From assembly GCA_018609925.1 (NCBI GenBank), contig JAHEOG010000065.1:1-16404 (forward strand): DNA of 16,404 nucleotides. Direction: 5' to 3'. The first letter of the stretch is position 1, and each line of letters begins with the position of its first letter. This document shows, piece after piece, positions 1 to 7,118 of this stretch. The translations under genes were made by a program, and so were the position numbers. The notes under the pieces are model-generated. The model made no database searches. It saw only the letters and a list, made by a program, of their open reading frames with translations, and had not been told where the DNA came from. The DNA is from Gammaproteobacteria bacterium. Lineage in GTDB: Bacteria > Pseudomonadota > Gammaproteobacteria > Thiohalorhabdales > Thiohalorhabdaceae.

Positions 1-998
1 CATGGATTCGCCTCATCGGCCGGCAGGGAGGGTCCGTAGCGGGCGAAGTGGTCCTCCACGGCCTCGCGCACGGTCAGTCCAAGGGCCAGTGCCGCTCGCC
101 CTTCGCTGCCCGGGACACCGCGGGAGCTCCGCCCTCGACAGGCCGCCACGAAGGCCGCCACTTCCTCGGCCAACAGGTCCGCCTCCGGGAGCTCGGTCGC
201 CTCGCCGCGGACCCCCGGAATGGCACCCAAGTCCTGGGAACCGTCCACCTGGTAGACCCCCATGGTCCCCCCAGCGAAGTCCAGGGAGACGTAGCGCCGT
301 GGCTGGAACAACCGAAGCTCGCGCAAACGCTTGCGGGCCACCCGCGAGGCGGTGACATTGGCCACCGCGCCGTTGGCGAACGCGAGGCGAGCATTGGCCA
401 TGTCCACCTTGTCCGTCACCAACGGCACGCCAAGGGCCCGAACCTCGGTGACCGGCGCCGGGATCCAGTGCCGGAGTAGATCCAGGTCGTGGACCATCAG
501 GTCCAGGATAACGTCGATGTCCAACGACCGGGGCTGGAACGGATTGAGGCGGTTGGCTTCCACGTAGCGGGGCGGGGATCGGTCCAGACCCTGCTCGGCC
601 AAGCGCTGGACCCCCGGGTGGAACCGCGTCAGGTGGCCCACCTGCAGCACCCGATCCGCCCGCTCCGCGGCCTCCAGAAGGCGGTCGGCTTCCGTCAGCG
701 TGGTCGCCAGGGGCTTTTCCATCAGCAGATGGACCCCTGCATGCAGGGCGCGCTCCCCGAGCGCCCCGTGGTACTCGGTGGGGGCGGCGACGATGACGGC
801 ATCCACCTCATCCAGGAGGGCCTCCACCGCCGGGAAGGCCCTGCTCGCCAACTCGTCCGAAGAAGCCCGAGCCCGCTCCGAGTCAGGATCGAAGACCCCC
901 ACCAGCTCCGCCTCCGGATGATCCACCACCTTGCGTGCGTGATGCCGGCCCAGACTGCCCACCCCGACAACACCACACCGCAATAACGAGCCGCTCAC
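1..998 (-). CDS. Gfo/Idh/MocA-family NAD(P)-dependent oxidoreductase, GnnA-like (partial at left edge)
   Basis: Seen: the frame is open from a GTG at 998 to the window edge, giving 332 residues with no stop reached. The GTG overlaps the lpxI stop as GTGA. The N-terminus has a Rossmann dinucleotide motif GVGSLGRHHAR (residues 12-22). MEKP (93-96) is the typical Gfo/Idh/MocA EKP motif. VGHLTRFHPG (120-129) and DLMVHDLDLL (166-175) carry the conserved His-Asp of the family. Members run about 310-340 residues, so only the last few should be missing. Known: GnnA of Acidithiobacillus ferrooxidans belongs to this family. It oxidises the 3-OH of UDP-GlcNAc so that GnnB can aminate it for lipid A, and gnnA and gnnB there lie between lpxA and lpxB. 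Inferred: the position directly after lpxA-lpxI suggests action on a UDP-GlcNAc-type lipid A precursor. Substrate is unproven, because similar oxidoreductases sit beside lpxI/lpxB in bacteria without a known GnnB. Family call is firm; GnnA activity is tentative. Confidence 0.9.
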   Translation of the reverse strand, partial: MSGSLLRCGVVGVGSLGRHHARKVVDHPEAELVGVFDPDSERARASSDELASRAFPAVEALLDEVDAVIVAAPTEYHGALGERALHAGVHLLMEKPLATTLTEADRLLEAAERADRVLQVGHLTRFHPGVQRLAEQGLDRSPPRYVEANRLNPFQPRSLDIDVILDLMVHDLDLLRHWIPAPVTEVRALGVPLVTDKVDMANARLAFANGAVANVTASRVARKRLRELRLFQPRRYVSLDFAGGTMGVYQVDGSQDLGAIPGVRGEATELPEADLLAEEVAAFVAACRGRSSRGVPGSEGRAALALGLTVREAVEDHFARYGPSLPADEANP

Positions 999-1858
999 CC
1001 TGGCTGCCCTCCCCGTTCCCCGTCCGCTTCCGCTGCCTCCAACACCACGGCGATCCCGGCGCGGTCGGCCGCCCTTACCAGCTCCTCCCGGTCCAGGACA
1101 AGGGTAATGCCGGCCTCCAGGGCGAGGCAGGTGGCACCCGCTTCGCCCATGGCCACTATGGTATCGGGGCCCACTGTGGGCACATCGAAGCGGGGATCCT
1201 GGTCGGGCTTGGCCACCTTGATGACCGTGGTGCCGGACCCGGCCAGCGCCGCGGCGCGGGCGATGGCGCCATCAGTGCCTTCGAGGGCCTCCACCGCCAC
1301 CACGGCCTGGTCCTTGACCACCACGCTTTGGCCCACATCCATCCCCGCCACCCTTTTGGCGATGGGCCGGCCGAAGGCCAGGTCCCGACACTCGCGGGCA
1401 CTCGGGGCGCGCTGGGTGAGGGCTCCCGGTCCCGGCAAAAGCGGTCCGGCGTGCTCGATGGAGGAAACGAGCCGGATGCCGTTGCGGTCCAGCTCATCGG
1501 CGACGGCCCCGAGCAGGGTGTCATCGGAGTAGTCGGGCGCCCGGGCCATCAACCGGACCCCCTGGAAGTCGGGACGGAGCTTGTAGAGCTGGGTCTTGTG
1601 GACCTTCCCGGCCATGACCGCCCGGTTCACTCCGGCCTCGCGGAAGGCATCGATCAATCGGCCCAGCTGGCCGAGCCGGATCCATTGGCAGCCGTCCACG
1701 TCCGCTTCGATGCCGGGGTCGGCCTCCTCGCGGATGGCAGCGCAAAAGACCCGGTAGCCCTGGGCCTTGAGGCTGCGGGCGTAGAGCAGAGGGAAGCGGC
1801 CGTGCCCGGCGATCAGCCCCAGTGCGCTTTGGGCGGACCGGGAAGGCCCGTCGCTCAC
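995..1858 (-). CDS. lpxI: UDP-2,3-diacylglucosamine pyrophosphatase LpxI (DUF1009 family)
   Basis: LpxI hydrolyses UDP-2,3-diacylglucosamine to lipid X (2,3-diacylglucosamine 1-phosphate) and UMP, the step before LpxB in lipid A synthesis. It replaces the unrelated LpxH of most beta- and gammaproteobacteria. Seen: 287 residues, close to the usual 270-285. The N-terminal domain opens with LGLIAGHGRFPLL (13-25) and contains AGKVHK (83-88). The C-terminal catalytic domain has VVKDQAVVAVEALEGTD (180-196), KVAKPDQDPRFDVPTVGPDT (214-233) and GATCLALEAG (241-250). Asp225 in RFDVPTVG sits where the essential Asp of Caulobacter LpxI lies (recalled, not aligned). The ATG overlaps the lpxA stop as ATGA, so translation is probably coupled. 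The C-terminus overlaps the next gene as GTGA. A few extra N-terminal residues precede the family core, so a slightly later start is possible. Confidence 0.95.
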   Translation of the reverse strand: MSDGPSRSAQSALGLIAGHGRFPLLYARSLKAQGYRVFCAAIREEADPGIEADVDGCQWIRLGQLGRLIDAFREAGVNRAVMAGKVHKTQLYKLRPDFQGVRLMARAPDYSDDTLLGAVADELDRNGIRLVSSIEHAGPLLPGPGALTQRAPSARECRDLAFGRPIAKRVAGMDVGQSVVVKDQAVVAVEALEGTDGAIARAAALAGSGTTVIKVAKPDQDPRFDVPTVGPDTIVAMGEAGATCLALEAGITLVLDREELVRAADRAGIAVVLEAAEADGERGGQPG

Positions 1859-2628
1859 CGCACCACCCCACGCTCCGAGGAGCGGAGGAAATCCAGCACT
1901 CGCTGCACCTCGGGGACCTCCGCCTCGGGAGCGGACGCCACCTCCGCCAGGGCGGTGTCCCGGGTGTAGCCCTGGCGAAACAGGACCTTGAAGGCCCGCT
2001 TAAGCGCATCCACCGTCGTCGGCGGGAATTGGGCCCGCTCCAGGCCCACCGAGTTCAGGCCGTAGAAGCGGGCGCGGTTGCCCGCCACCGAGGCGTAGGG
2101 CGGCACATCCATGCTCACCGCCGAAGCGCCGCCGACGAAGGCATGGGGCCCCACCCGACAGAACTGGTGGATCGCGCTCATGCCTCCGATCACCGCGTGC
2201 TCCTCCACCTCCACGTGCCCCGCCAGGGTGACCGCATTGGACAAAACGACGTGGTCTCCCACCTGGCAGTCGTGGGCCACGTGGACATAGGCCATGACCA
2301 GGCAATCCGAGCCCACCCGGGTAACCCCCCGATCCCCCTCGGTTCCCCGATGCAGGGTGGCGCTTTCGCGGATGATGGTGCGGTCCCCAACCTCCAGCCG
2401 GGTGGCGCGGCCCTGGTATTTCTGGTCCTGGGGGGGCGCCCCCACCGAAGCGAACTGGAACACCTGGACCCCCTCGCCCAGCCAGGTATTGCCCTCGATG
2501 ACCGCATGAGGACCAACCCAGCAGCCGGGTCCCAGGCGAACCCCGGGCCCGATAACCGTAAAGGGACCCACCTCCGCGTCCGGGGCAATCTCCGCGCCGG
2601 GATCGACGCTCGCGCGCTCGTCGATCAT
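1855..2628 (-). CDS. lpxA: UDP-N-acetylglucosamine acyltransferase LpxA
   Basis: LpxA is the first enzyme of lipid A synthesis: a cytoplasmic trimer that transfers a 3-hydroxyacyl chain from acyl-ACP to position 3 of UDP-GlcNAc. Seen: 257 residues (E. coli 262). Left-handed beta-helix hexapeptide repeats fill roughly residues 5-185, followed by a helical C-terminal part. The catalytic His is His119 in VHVAHDC (115-121). QDQKY (67-71), TLHRGT (91-96) and GGMSAIHQFC (148-157) are conserved. Gly167, in the VGG that follows, matches E. coli Gly173, the acyl-length 'ruler' position, so a long (about C14) hydroxyacyl donor is expected by inference. Start ATG overlaps the fabZ stop as ATGA; the stop overlaps lpxI as ATGA. 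If the neighbouring GnnA-like enzyme is active, the true acceptor might be the 3-amino analogue of UDP-GlcNAc. That cannot be read from the sequence. Confidence 0.98.
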   Translation of the reverse strand: MIDERASVDPGAEIAPDAEVGPFTVIGPGVRLGPGCWVGPHAVIEGNTWLGEGVQVFQFASVGAPPQDQKYQGRATRLEVGDRTIIRESATLHRGTEGDRGVTRVGSDCLVMAYVHVAHDCQVGDHVVLSNAVTLAGHVEVEEHAVIGGMSAIHQFCRVGPHAFVGGASAVSMDVPPYASVAGNRARFYGLNSVGLERAQFPPTTVDALKRAFKVLFRQGYTRDTALAEVASAPEAEVPEVQRVLDFLRSSERGVVR

Positions 2629-3083
2629 GGGCTATCGGAAGTGATGGTCGCCATGAGCTGGGCCTCGGCGGCGCGCTCACCCTCCACGAAGGCGGCGCCG
2701 TCAAACTGCCAGAACTTGCCCCGGGACTTGGTGACCGCCACGTCCAAACGGAGCTGGTCGCCCGGGGTAACCGGGCGGCGGAAGCGCGCCTTGTCGATGC
2801 CGATAAAGTAGACGTGCTGGCTGCGAGTGTCTTCGGGGGCGGACAGGTAGGCCAGGAGACCGCCCACCTGGACCAGGGCCTCCACGATCAGGACCCCGGG
2901 CATAATGGGGTGGCTGGGGAAATGGCCCTGAAAGAAGGGCTCATTGAAGGTCACGTTCTTGATCGCCGTAATGTGCTGGTGCGCCTCCCAGTCCTGCACC
3001 CGGTCCACCAGCAGGAAGGGGTAGCGGTGGGGAAGGCGCTCCAGGATGGCCTCTATGCCGGATTCGCCGAACGGCTGGGACAC
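2625..3083 (-). CDS. fabZ: 3-hydroxyacyl-[acyl-carrier-protein] dehydratase FabZ
   Basis: FabZ dehydrates 3-hydroxyacyl-ACP in fatty acid synthesis. It competes with LpxA and LpxD for the same hydroxyacyl-ACP pool, which explains its place in the lpx cluster. Seen: 152 residues, a single hot-dog fold. LPHRYPFLLVDRV (17-29) is the family opening. Catalytic His54 is in FQGHFPSHPIMPG (51-63), and Glu68 is in VEALVQ (67-72), the same numbering as E. coli His54 and Glu68. Start: the frame is open further upstream to 3176, but that would overlap most of the lpxD 3' end with proline/tryptophan-rich sequence unlike the family. GTG at 3083 has an AAGGAGG eight bases upstream and gives the usual length, so it is chosen. 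One base separates it from the lpxD stop. The 3' end overlaps lpxA as ATGA. Confidence 0.97.
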   Translation of the reverse strand: MSQPFGESGIEAILERLPHRYPFLLVDRVQDWEAHQHITAIKNVTFNEPFFQGHFPSHPIMPGVLIVEALVQVGGLLAYLSAPEDTRSQHVYFIGIDKARFRRPVTPGDQLRLDVAVTKSRGKFWQFDGAAFVEGERAAEAQLMATITSDSP

Positions 3084-3084
3084 G

Positions 3085-4131
3085 TCAGGACCCTCCTTCC
3101 CTGCTGGGGGCCATGGTCTGCTCCAGGGCCTCCAGCCTCGCCCGCAGATGTCGGATCTGGCGCAGGGCGGCCACATCCCTGCGCCATTCGCTGTGGGGCT
3201 GGTGCGGGAAACCCGAGTAGATTCCGGCCTCCCCGATATCAGCGGTCACTCCCGCCTTGGCCGTGACGGTGGTCCCCGGGGCGATGCGGATGTGCCCAGC
3301 CACTCCGCTCTGCCCGGCCAAAACGCAGCCCTCTCCCAGCTCGACGCTTCCCGAGAGCCCGGCCTGGCCCGAGATGATGCAGTCCGGTCCGATCCGGCAG
3401 TTGTGCCCGATCTGGACCAAGTTGTCGATCTTGGTCCCCCGCCCGACCCGGGTCTCCTCCAGAGCCCCTCGATCCACGGTACTGCCGGCCCCGATCTCCA
3501 CGTCCTCCTCAAGGACGACACGGCCCACCTGGGGGATCTCCCGGGGGTGTCCTTCTTCCGAGGCGAGCCCGAACCCCCTCCCGCCAAGCACGGCTCCCGG
3601 CTCGATCCGGCAGCGAGCCCCCACCTCGGTGGCCTCGTGGAGGGTGGCATTGGGCCCGATCCGGCAGTCGGGACCGATCCGGCAGCCCGGCCCAACGACC
3701 GTGCCGGGCCCGATCCAGGCCCGCTCATCGATGCGGGTCTGCGCCCCGATCACCGCTTGGGCATCCACCTGGGCCTCGGGGTCCACTTGGACCTCGGATC
3801 CCAGGACGGCGGTATGGTGGATCCCCGGGATCAGCTCCCGGACCGGGAACAGCCGGTCCAAGGCCCGCGCCCAGGCCGTCTCGGGGCGCTCGGAAACAAG
3901 GGCCGCGCACGGGCAGTCCTGCAGCACCTCCGGGCCCAGAATCACCGCCGAGGCCTCGGTTGCCTTCAATCGAGGCCGGTACCGCCTGTCCGCCAGGTAG
4001 GCGAGATCCCCGTCCCCAGCGGAATCCAACGGGGCCGCCCCGGTAATCCACGCATCCTGCGGTCCAACCAGTTCGGCCCCGATCGCCGCCGCCAGCTCCT
4101 GGGCGGTGGCCGGAACCCGGGCGCGCGGCAT
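3085..4131 (-). CDS. lpxD: UDP-3-O-acylglucosamine N-acyltransferase LpxD
   Basis: LpxD adds the second hydroxyacyl chain, to the 2-amino group of the UDP-3-O-acyl-glucosamine made by LpxA and LpxC. Seen: 348 residues (E. coli 341). The N-terminal uridine-binding domain spans about 1-100, with DSAGDGDLAYLAD (36-48). A left-handed beta-helix of hexapeptide repeats runs from about 105 to 300. The catalytic His is His243 in KIDNLVQIGHNC (234-245). GRGFG (184-188) and the STVDRG segment (217-222) are family-conserved. A C-terminal helix (about 315-340) ends in a short polar tail. The start ATG shares a base with the skp stop (TGATG), with no good Shine-Dalgarno of its own, so translation probably depends on skp. 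fabZ follows one base after the stop. Confidence 0.98.
   Translation of the reverse strand: MPRARVPATAQELAAAIGAELVGPQDAWITGAAPLDSAGDGDLAYLADRRYRPRLKATEASAVILGPEVLQDCPCAALVSERPETAWARALDRLFPVRELIPGIHHTAVLGSEVQVDPEAQVDAQAVIGAQTRIDERAWIGPGTVVGPGCRIGPDCRIGPNATLHEATEVGARCRIEPGAVLGGRGFGLASEEGHPREIPQVGRVVLEEDVEIGAGSTVDRGALEETRVGRGTKIDNLVQIGHNCRIGPDCIISGQAGLSGSVELGEGCVLAGQSGVAGHIRIAPGTTVTAKAGVTADIGEAGIYSGFPHQPHSEWRRDVAALRQIRHLRARLEALEQTMAPSREGGS
3092..3098 (-). promoter_or_regulatory. Ribosome binding site fixing the fabZ GTG start
   Basis: AAGGAGG lies inside the last codons of lpxD, eight bases before the GTG at 3083. It supports the short fabZ form over the longer open frame. Confidence 0.8.
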
Positions 4132-4664
4132 CAGCCATCGCCCTGGCTGTTGTTGAGCTCGGTCAGGACCTGCTCGGTCAGGTTGATGGGCTCGGAGACA
4201 TAGATGGCGGACGAGCCGGTTAGGATCAGGTCGTAGTCCTCCTCCTCGCCGATGCGGGAGACGATCTGGGAGACGTCGTCGTAGATGTCCTGGAGTACTT
4301 GATTTTTCTGGGTATCCAGGTCTTGCTGGGCCTTGCGCTGGAGACGGCGGAACTCGCGCGTGGCCTCCTCGAGCTGGCGCTGGGTCTTCTTCTTCTGCTC
4401 CTCGCTCATGAGGCTGCCCTGCTTTTCGAGCTTCTTCTGGAGCTCGTTGACCTTCTTGCGCTTCCCTTCCAGCTCGGCCTTGCGCTCCTTGACCTCCTTC
4501 TTCAGCTGGCCCTTGGCCTTCTGGGCCTCCTCGGACTGCTGGACCACCCGCTGGACGTTCACGTAGCCGATCTTGTAGTCGGTGGCCGCTGCCGCCGGTC
4601 CCATCAACAGGGCAGCCGCGACCAGGACCCCCAGGCGGGCTACGGCCCGTTTGCCACGCTGCAT
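4131..4664 (-). CDS. skp: Periplasmic chaperone Skp (OmpH family)
   Basis: Skp is a trimeric periplasmic holdase that binds unfolded outer-membrane proteins leaving the Sec machinery and delivers them towards the Bam complex. Seen: 177 residues. An N-terminal signal peptide has basic RGKRAVAR, a hydrophobic core and likely cleavage around residues 24-27 (AAAA, before TDYK). Mature YKIGYVNVQRV (30-40) is the family's conserved first strand. A long Lys/Glu-rich coiled coil covers about 43-130, the 'tentacles', and the C-terminal strand segment IYDDVSQIVSRI through YDLILTGSSAIYVS (126-157) completes the body. AAGGAG six bases upstream supports the ATG. It follows bamA after 165 bases, where a candidate promoter lies, so it may be expressed partly independently of bamA. 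Confidence 0.95.
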   Translation of the reverse strand: MQRGKRAVARLGVLVAAALLMGPAAAATDYKIGYVNVQRVVQQSEEAQKAKGQLKKEVKERKAELEGKRKKVNELQKKLEKQGSLMSEEQKKKTQRQLEEATREFRRLQRKAQQDLDTQKNQVLQDIYDDVSQIVSRIGEEEDYDLILTGSSAIYVSEPINLTEQVLTELNNSQGDG

Positions 4665-4687
4665 GGTGCTCTCCTTCCAGGCGCTGC

Positions 4688-4711
4688 CCGGGTTCGCCTC
4701 CCGAAACCCGG
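4688..4711 (-). other. Hairpin at the predicted 5' end of the skp transcript
   Basis: On the minus strand CCGGGTT pairs with AACCCGG across about ten bases that include GGAGG. It lies directly after the TATAAT at 4713-4718 and has no run of T, so it does not look like an intrinsic terminator. It may stabilise the 5' end of the mRNA; function is inferred. Confidence 0.45.
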
Positions 4712-4712
4712 C

Positions 4713-4718
4713 ATTATA
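4713..4718 (-). promoter_or_regulatory. Candidate internal promoter (-10) for skp-lpxD-fabZ-lpxA-lpxI
   Basis: The minus strand carries a perfect TATAAT 48 bases before the skp start, conspicuous in GC-rich sequence. No convincing TTGACA-like -35 lies 16-18 bases upstream, so it would be a weak or activator-assisted sigma70 promoter. No sigma-E type GGAACTT/TCTGA pair was seen. The predicted start is near 4706. It would allow the chaperone and lipid A genes to be transcribed apart from the ribosomal part of the operon. Confidence 0.45.
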
Positions 4719-4829
4719 ACGCTTCCCGTTCTGCCGCGCTTCCCCGGCGCCCGGTCACTGGACCTCCGACGAGGGCTGCGGCGAGCCCGATCCCTCGGCC
4801 CGGTCCATCCACCGGGGACCGTGCGCTCC

Positions 4830-7118
4830 TTACCGGGCCCGGCCGCCGATGGAGGTCCCCACGGTGAAATTGAACAGCCGGGTATTGTCGCCGCTCTTCT
4901 TGATCACCGGGAAGGCGAAGTCGAAACGCAGCGGGCCCATGGGGGAGCGCCAGCGCAGCCCGGCGCCCACCGCGGCCCGGAGCTCGCTCGGGTCGATGGC
5001 CTCGCCGTCGCCGTAGACCCAGCCGGTATCGGCGAAGAAGGCCCAGCGGAAGCCGGTGCTGGCCTCGGTGCCCGGGATGGGGAAGATTAATTCGGTGTTC
5101 CCGACCACCTTGGTTACCCCGCCCTTGGGATCGCCGTCATTGTCCTCGGGGCCCAGGCTAAAGGTATCGAAGCCCCGAACGCTTTGCGAGCCGCCCAGGA
5201 AGAACCGCTCGAAGAAGGGGACTTCCTCGCCGGCGAAGCCCTGCAGCCGACCCAGCTCCCCCCCGATGGTCCAGGTGGAGGCATCCAGCAGTGGGAAGAA
5301 GGCCCGGGTCTCCAGGCTGGTCTCGAAGTAGCGGGTATCGCCGGGGGGCATCGCCACCATGGTCTGGAGCTCGGTGAACAGGCCGTCCCGCGGGAAGATG
5401 GGCGAGTCCCGGGAATCGTAGGTCAGGGTATTGCGGAGCTTGACGTGATTCTGGGTGCCGAGGAACTGATCCTGCTCGGGATCCAGGGCCAGGGTGCCGG
5501 CCTCGGTGTCGGTGCGCTCGAAGGCGAGCCGGATCTGGTCCCGCCACCACTCGTTCAGCGGGAAGCCCATGCGCGGGGCGAGTCCCTGCCGGTCCTGGGT
5601 GAACCGGAAGACGTCGAGCCGCTCTGTATCCCGCCGGCTGTAGAACACGTCGCCCCCGAGCGAGATCCCGTCAACGGTGAAATAGGGCTCGGTGTAGGAG
5701 AGGTTCAGCCGCTGGGAGACCCCGCCGATGTTGGCCTGGAGGGACAGGCGCTGACCGGTACCGAAGAGGTTGCGCTGACGGATGGATCCGGTGAACAGCA
5801 GTCCCTCGACGTCGGAGAAGCCGGCTCCCACCTGGAACTGACCCGTGGAGCGCTCGGTGACCGACAGATCGAGGTCCAGAGCCCCGCCCGAGCCCTCTAC
5901 GGAGGGGGTCTCCAGATTGACGTCCTTGAAATACCCGAGCTGATTGGTCCGTTGCTTGGAGCGCTCCACCTTACTGGTCTGGTAGCGCGAGGCCTCCATC
6001 TGCCGGAACTCCCGTCGGACGACCCGGTCCTGGGTGCGGTCGTTGCCCCCGATCTCCGCGCGGCGCACATTCACCCGCCTGCCGGGATCCAACCGCAAGG
6101 TGAGGGCCACCGTCTTGTCGTCTTCATTGACCTGGGGAATGGGGTTGATGTTGGCGAAGGCAAAGCCCTCATCCCCTATGCGCTCGGAGATGCTCTCGAC
6201 GGAGCCCTGGACCTTGCTCCGGGAAAAGAGCTCGCCTTCCTGGATCTCCACCAGCGGCCAGATCTCGTCTTCCGGGACCACTGTCGGCCCGGACAGGGAG
6301 ATTTCGGAGACCCGGTACTTGGCGCCCTCGCGCATGTTGATAGTGATGAAGATGTGGCGGCGGTTGGGACTGAGCTGGACCTGGGTGGATTCCACCCGGA
6401 AGCGCAGGTGGCCCCGGTCCATGTAGTAGGAGCGTAGCGACTCCAAGTCGCCGCGGAGCTGCTGCCGGGAGTATCGGTCCCGCCCCGACAGGAAGGAAAA
6501 GGCCGCCTGGGAGGTCAGGGCCACCTGCTGCCGCAGGACGGAATCCGGGAAGCGCTTGTTACCGACGAACTGGACCTGGGCGATGCGGGCGGCCTCGCCC
6601 TCGTCGATGCGGAAGGCGACCCGCACCTCCCCCTCCCCGGTCTCCTGGACATCGGCGTCCACCTCGACCGAGTAAAAGCCCTGGGCGTGGTACTGCCGCT
6701 CCAGTTCCAGCACGGCCCGGCGCAGCCCGGATCGGGAGAACATCTTGCGCTCTTCGAGCCCGAAGGACCGCAATGCCTTGCGGACTTGCTCCTTCTCGAG
6801 CTCCTCCATTCCGGAGAAGGTGAGCTTGCTGACCACCGGTTTCTCGTCCACCTCCACGATCAGCGTCCCATCCTCCCGCAGGAGGCGCACATCCCCGAAG
6901 AAGCCGGTATCGTAAAGGGCATGGATGGCGCGCTGGCTGGCCTCGGGGGTGAGCTCCTCTCCCGGCGAAAGGGGCAGGTAGTTGCGCACGGTGCCTTCCT
7001 CGATGCGCTGTGAGCCCCGGATGACGATCTCTTCCACAGTGAAGGCGCCAGCTACGGGAGCGCACAAAAGCCCCACCACCATCGCCATCGCTGTCAGCGC
7101 GGCGCGGTATCCGCTCAT
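4830..7118 (-). CDS. bamA: Outer membrane protein assembly factor BamA
   Basis: BamA is the core of the Bam complex that folds and inserts beta-barrel proteins into the outer membrane. Seen: 762 residues. A signal peptide covers about 1-25 (cleavage near VAGA, before FTVEE). Five POTRA domains fill approximately 26-93, 95-174, 177-265, 268-345 and 348-422. A 16-strand barrel follows from about 425. The loop-6 lock motif VRGF is at 647-650 in GGSQSVRGFDTFSLGP. Start: the frame is open to 7337, but the extra 73 residues lack a signal peptide and overlap rseP; the ATG at 7118 begins a proper signal sequence. It shares a base with the rseP stop (TAATG) and has no evident Shine-Dalgarno, so re-initiation is likely. 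Odd: the last strand, FNFTVGTSI (749-757), lacks the usual terminal aromatic residue and is followed by GGRAR. Confidence 0.97.
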   Translation of the reverse strand: MSGYRAALTAMAMVVGLLCAPVAGAFTVEEIVIRGSQRIEEGTVRNYLPLSPGEELTPEASQRAIHALYDTGFFGDVRLLREDGTLIVEVDEKPVVSKLTFSGMEELEKEQVRKALRSFGLEERKMFSRSGLRRAVLELERQYHAQGFYSVEVDADVQETGEGEVRVAFRIDEGEAARIAQVQFVGNKRFPDSVLRQQVALTSQAAFSFLSGRDRYSRQQLRGDLESLRSYYMDRGHLRFRVESTQVQLSPNRRHIFITINMREGAKYRVSEISLSGPTVVPEDEIWPLVEIQEGELFSRSKVQGSVESISERIGDEGFAFANINPIPQVNEDDKTVALTLRLDPGRRVNVRRAEIGGNDRTQDRVVRREFRQMEASRYQTSKVERSKQRTNQLGYFKDVNLETPSVEGSGGALDLDLSVTERSTGQFQVGAGFSDVEGLLFTGSIRQRNLFGTGQRLSLQANIGGVSQRLNLSYTEPYFTVDGISLGGDVFYSRRDTERLDVFRFTQDRQGLAPRMGFPLNEWWRDQIRLAFERTDTEAGTLALDPEQDQFLGTQNHVKLRNTLTYDSRDSPIFPRDGLFTELQTMVAMPPGDTRYFETSLETRAFFPLLDASTWTIGGELGRLQGFAGEEVPFFERFFLGGSQSVRGFDTFSLGPEDNDGDPKGGVTKVVGNTELIFPIPGTEASTGFRWAFFADTGWVYGDGEAIDPSELRAAVGAGLRWRSPMGPLRFDFAFPVIKKSGDNTRLFNFTVGTSIGGRAR

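Noticed and set aside
3084..3176. A 31-residue N-terminal extension of FabZ
   Set aside because: GTG at 3083 has a strong, well-spaced ribosome site and gives the family length.
3046..4203. A 385-residue plus-strand frame antisense to lpxD
   Set aside because: Its repeats (Pro/Asp/Gly-rich) are only the complement of the LpxD hexapeptide repeats.
5184..6437. A 417-residue plus-strand frame antisense to bamA
   Set aside because: bamA is certain by POTRA domains and the VRGF motif; the antisense product shows no domain or good ribosome site.
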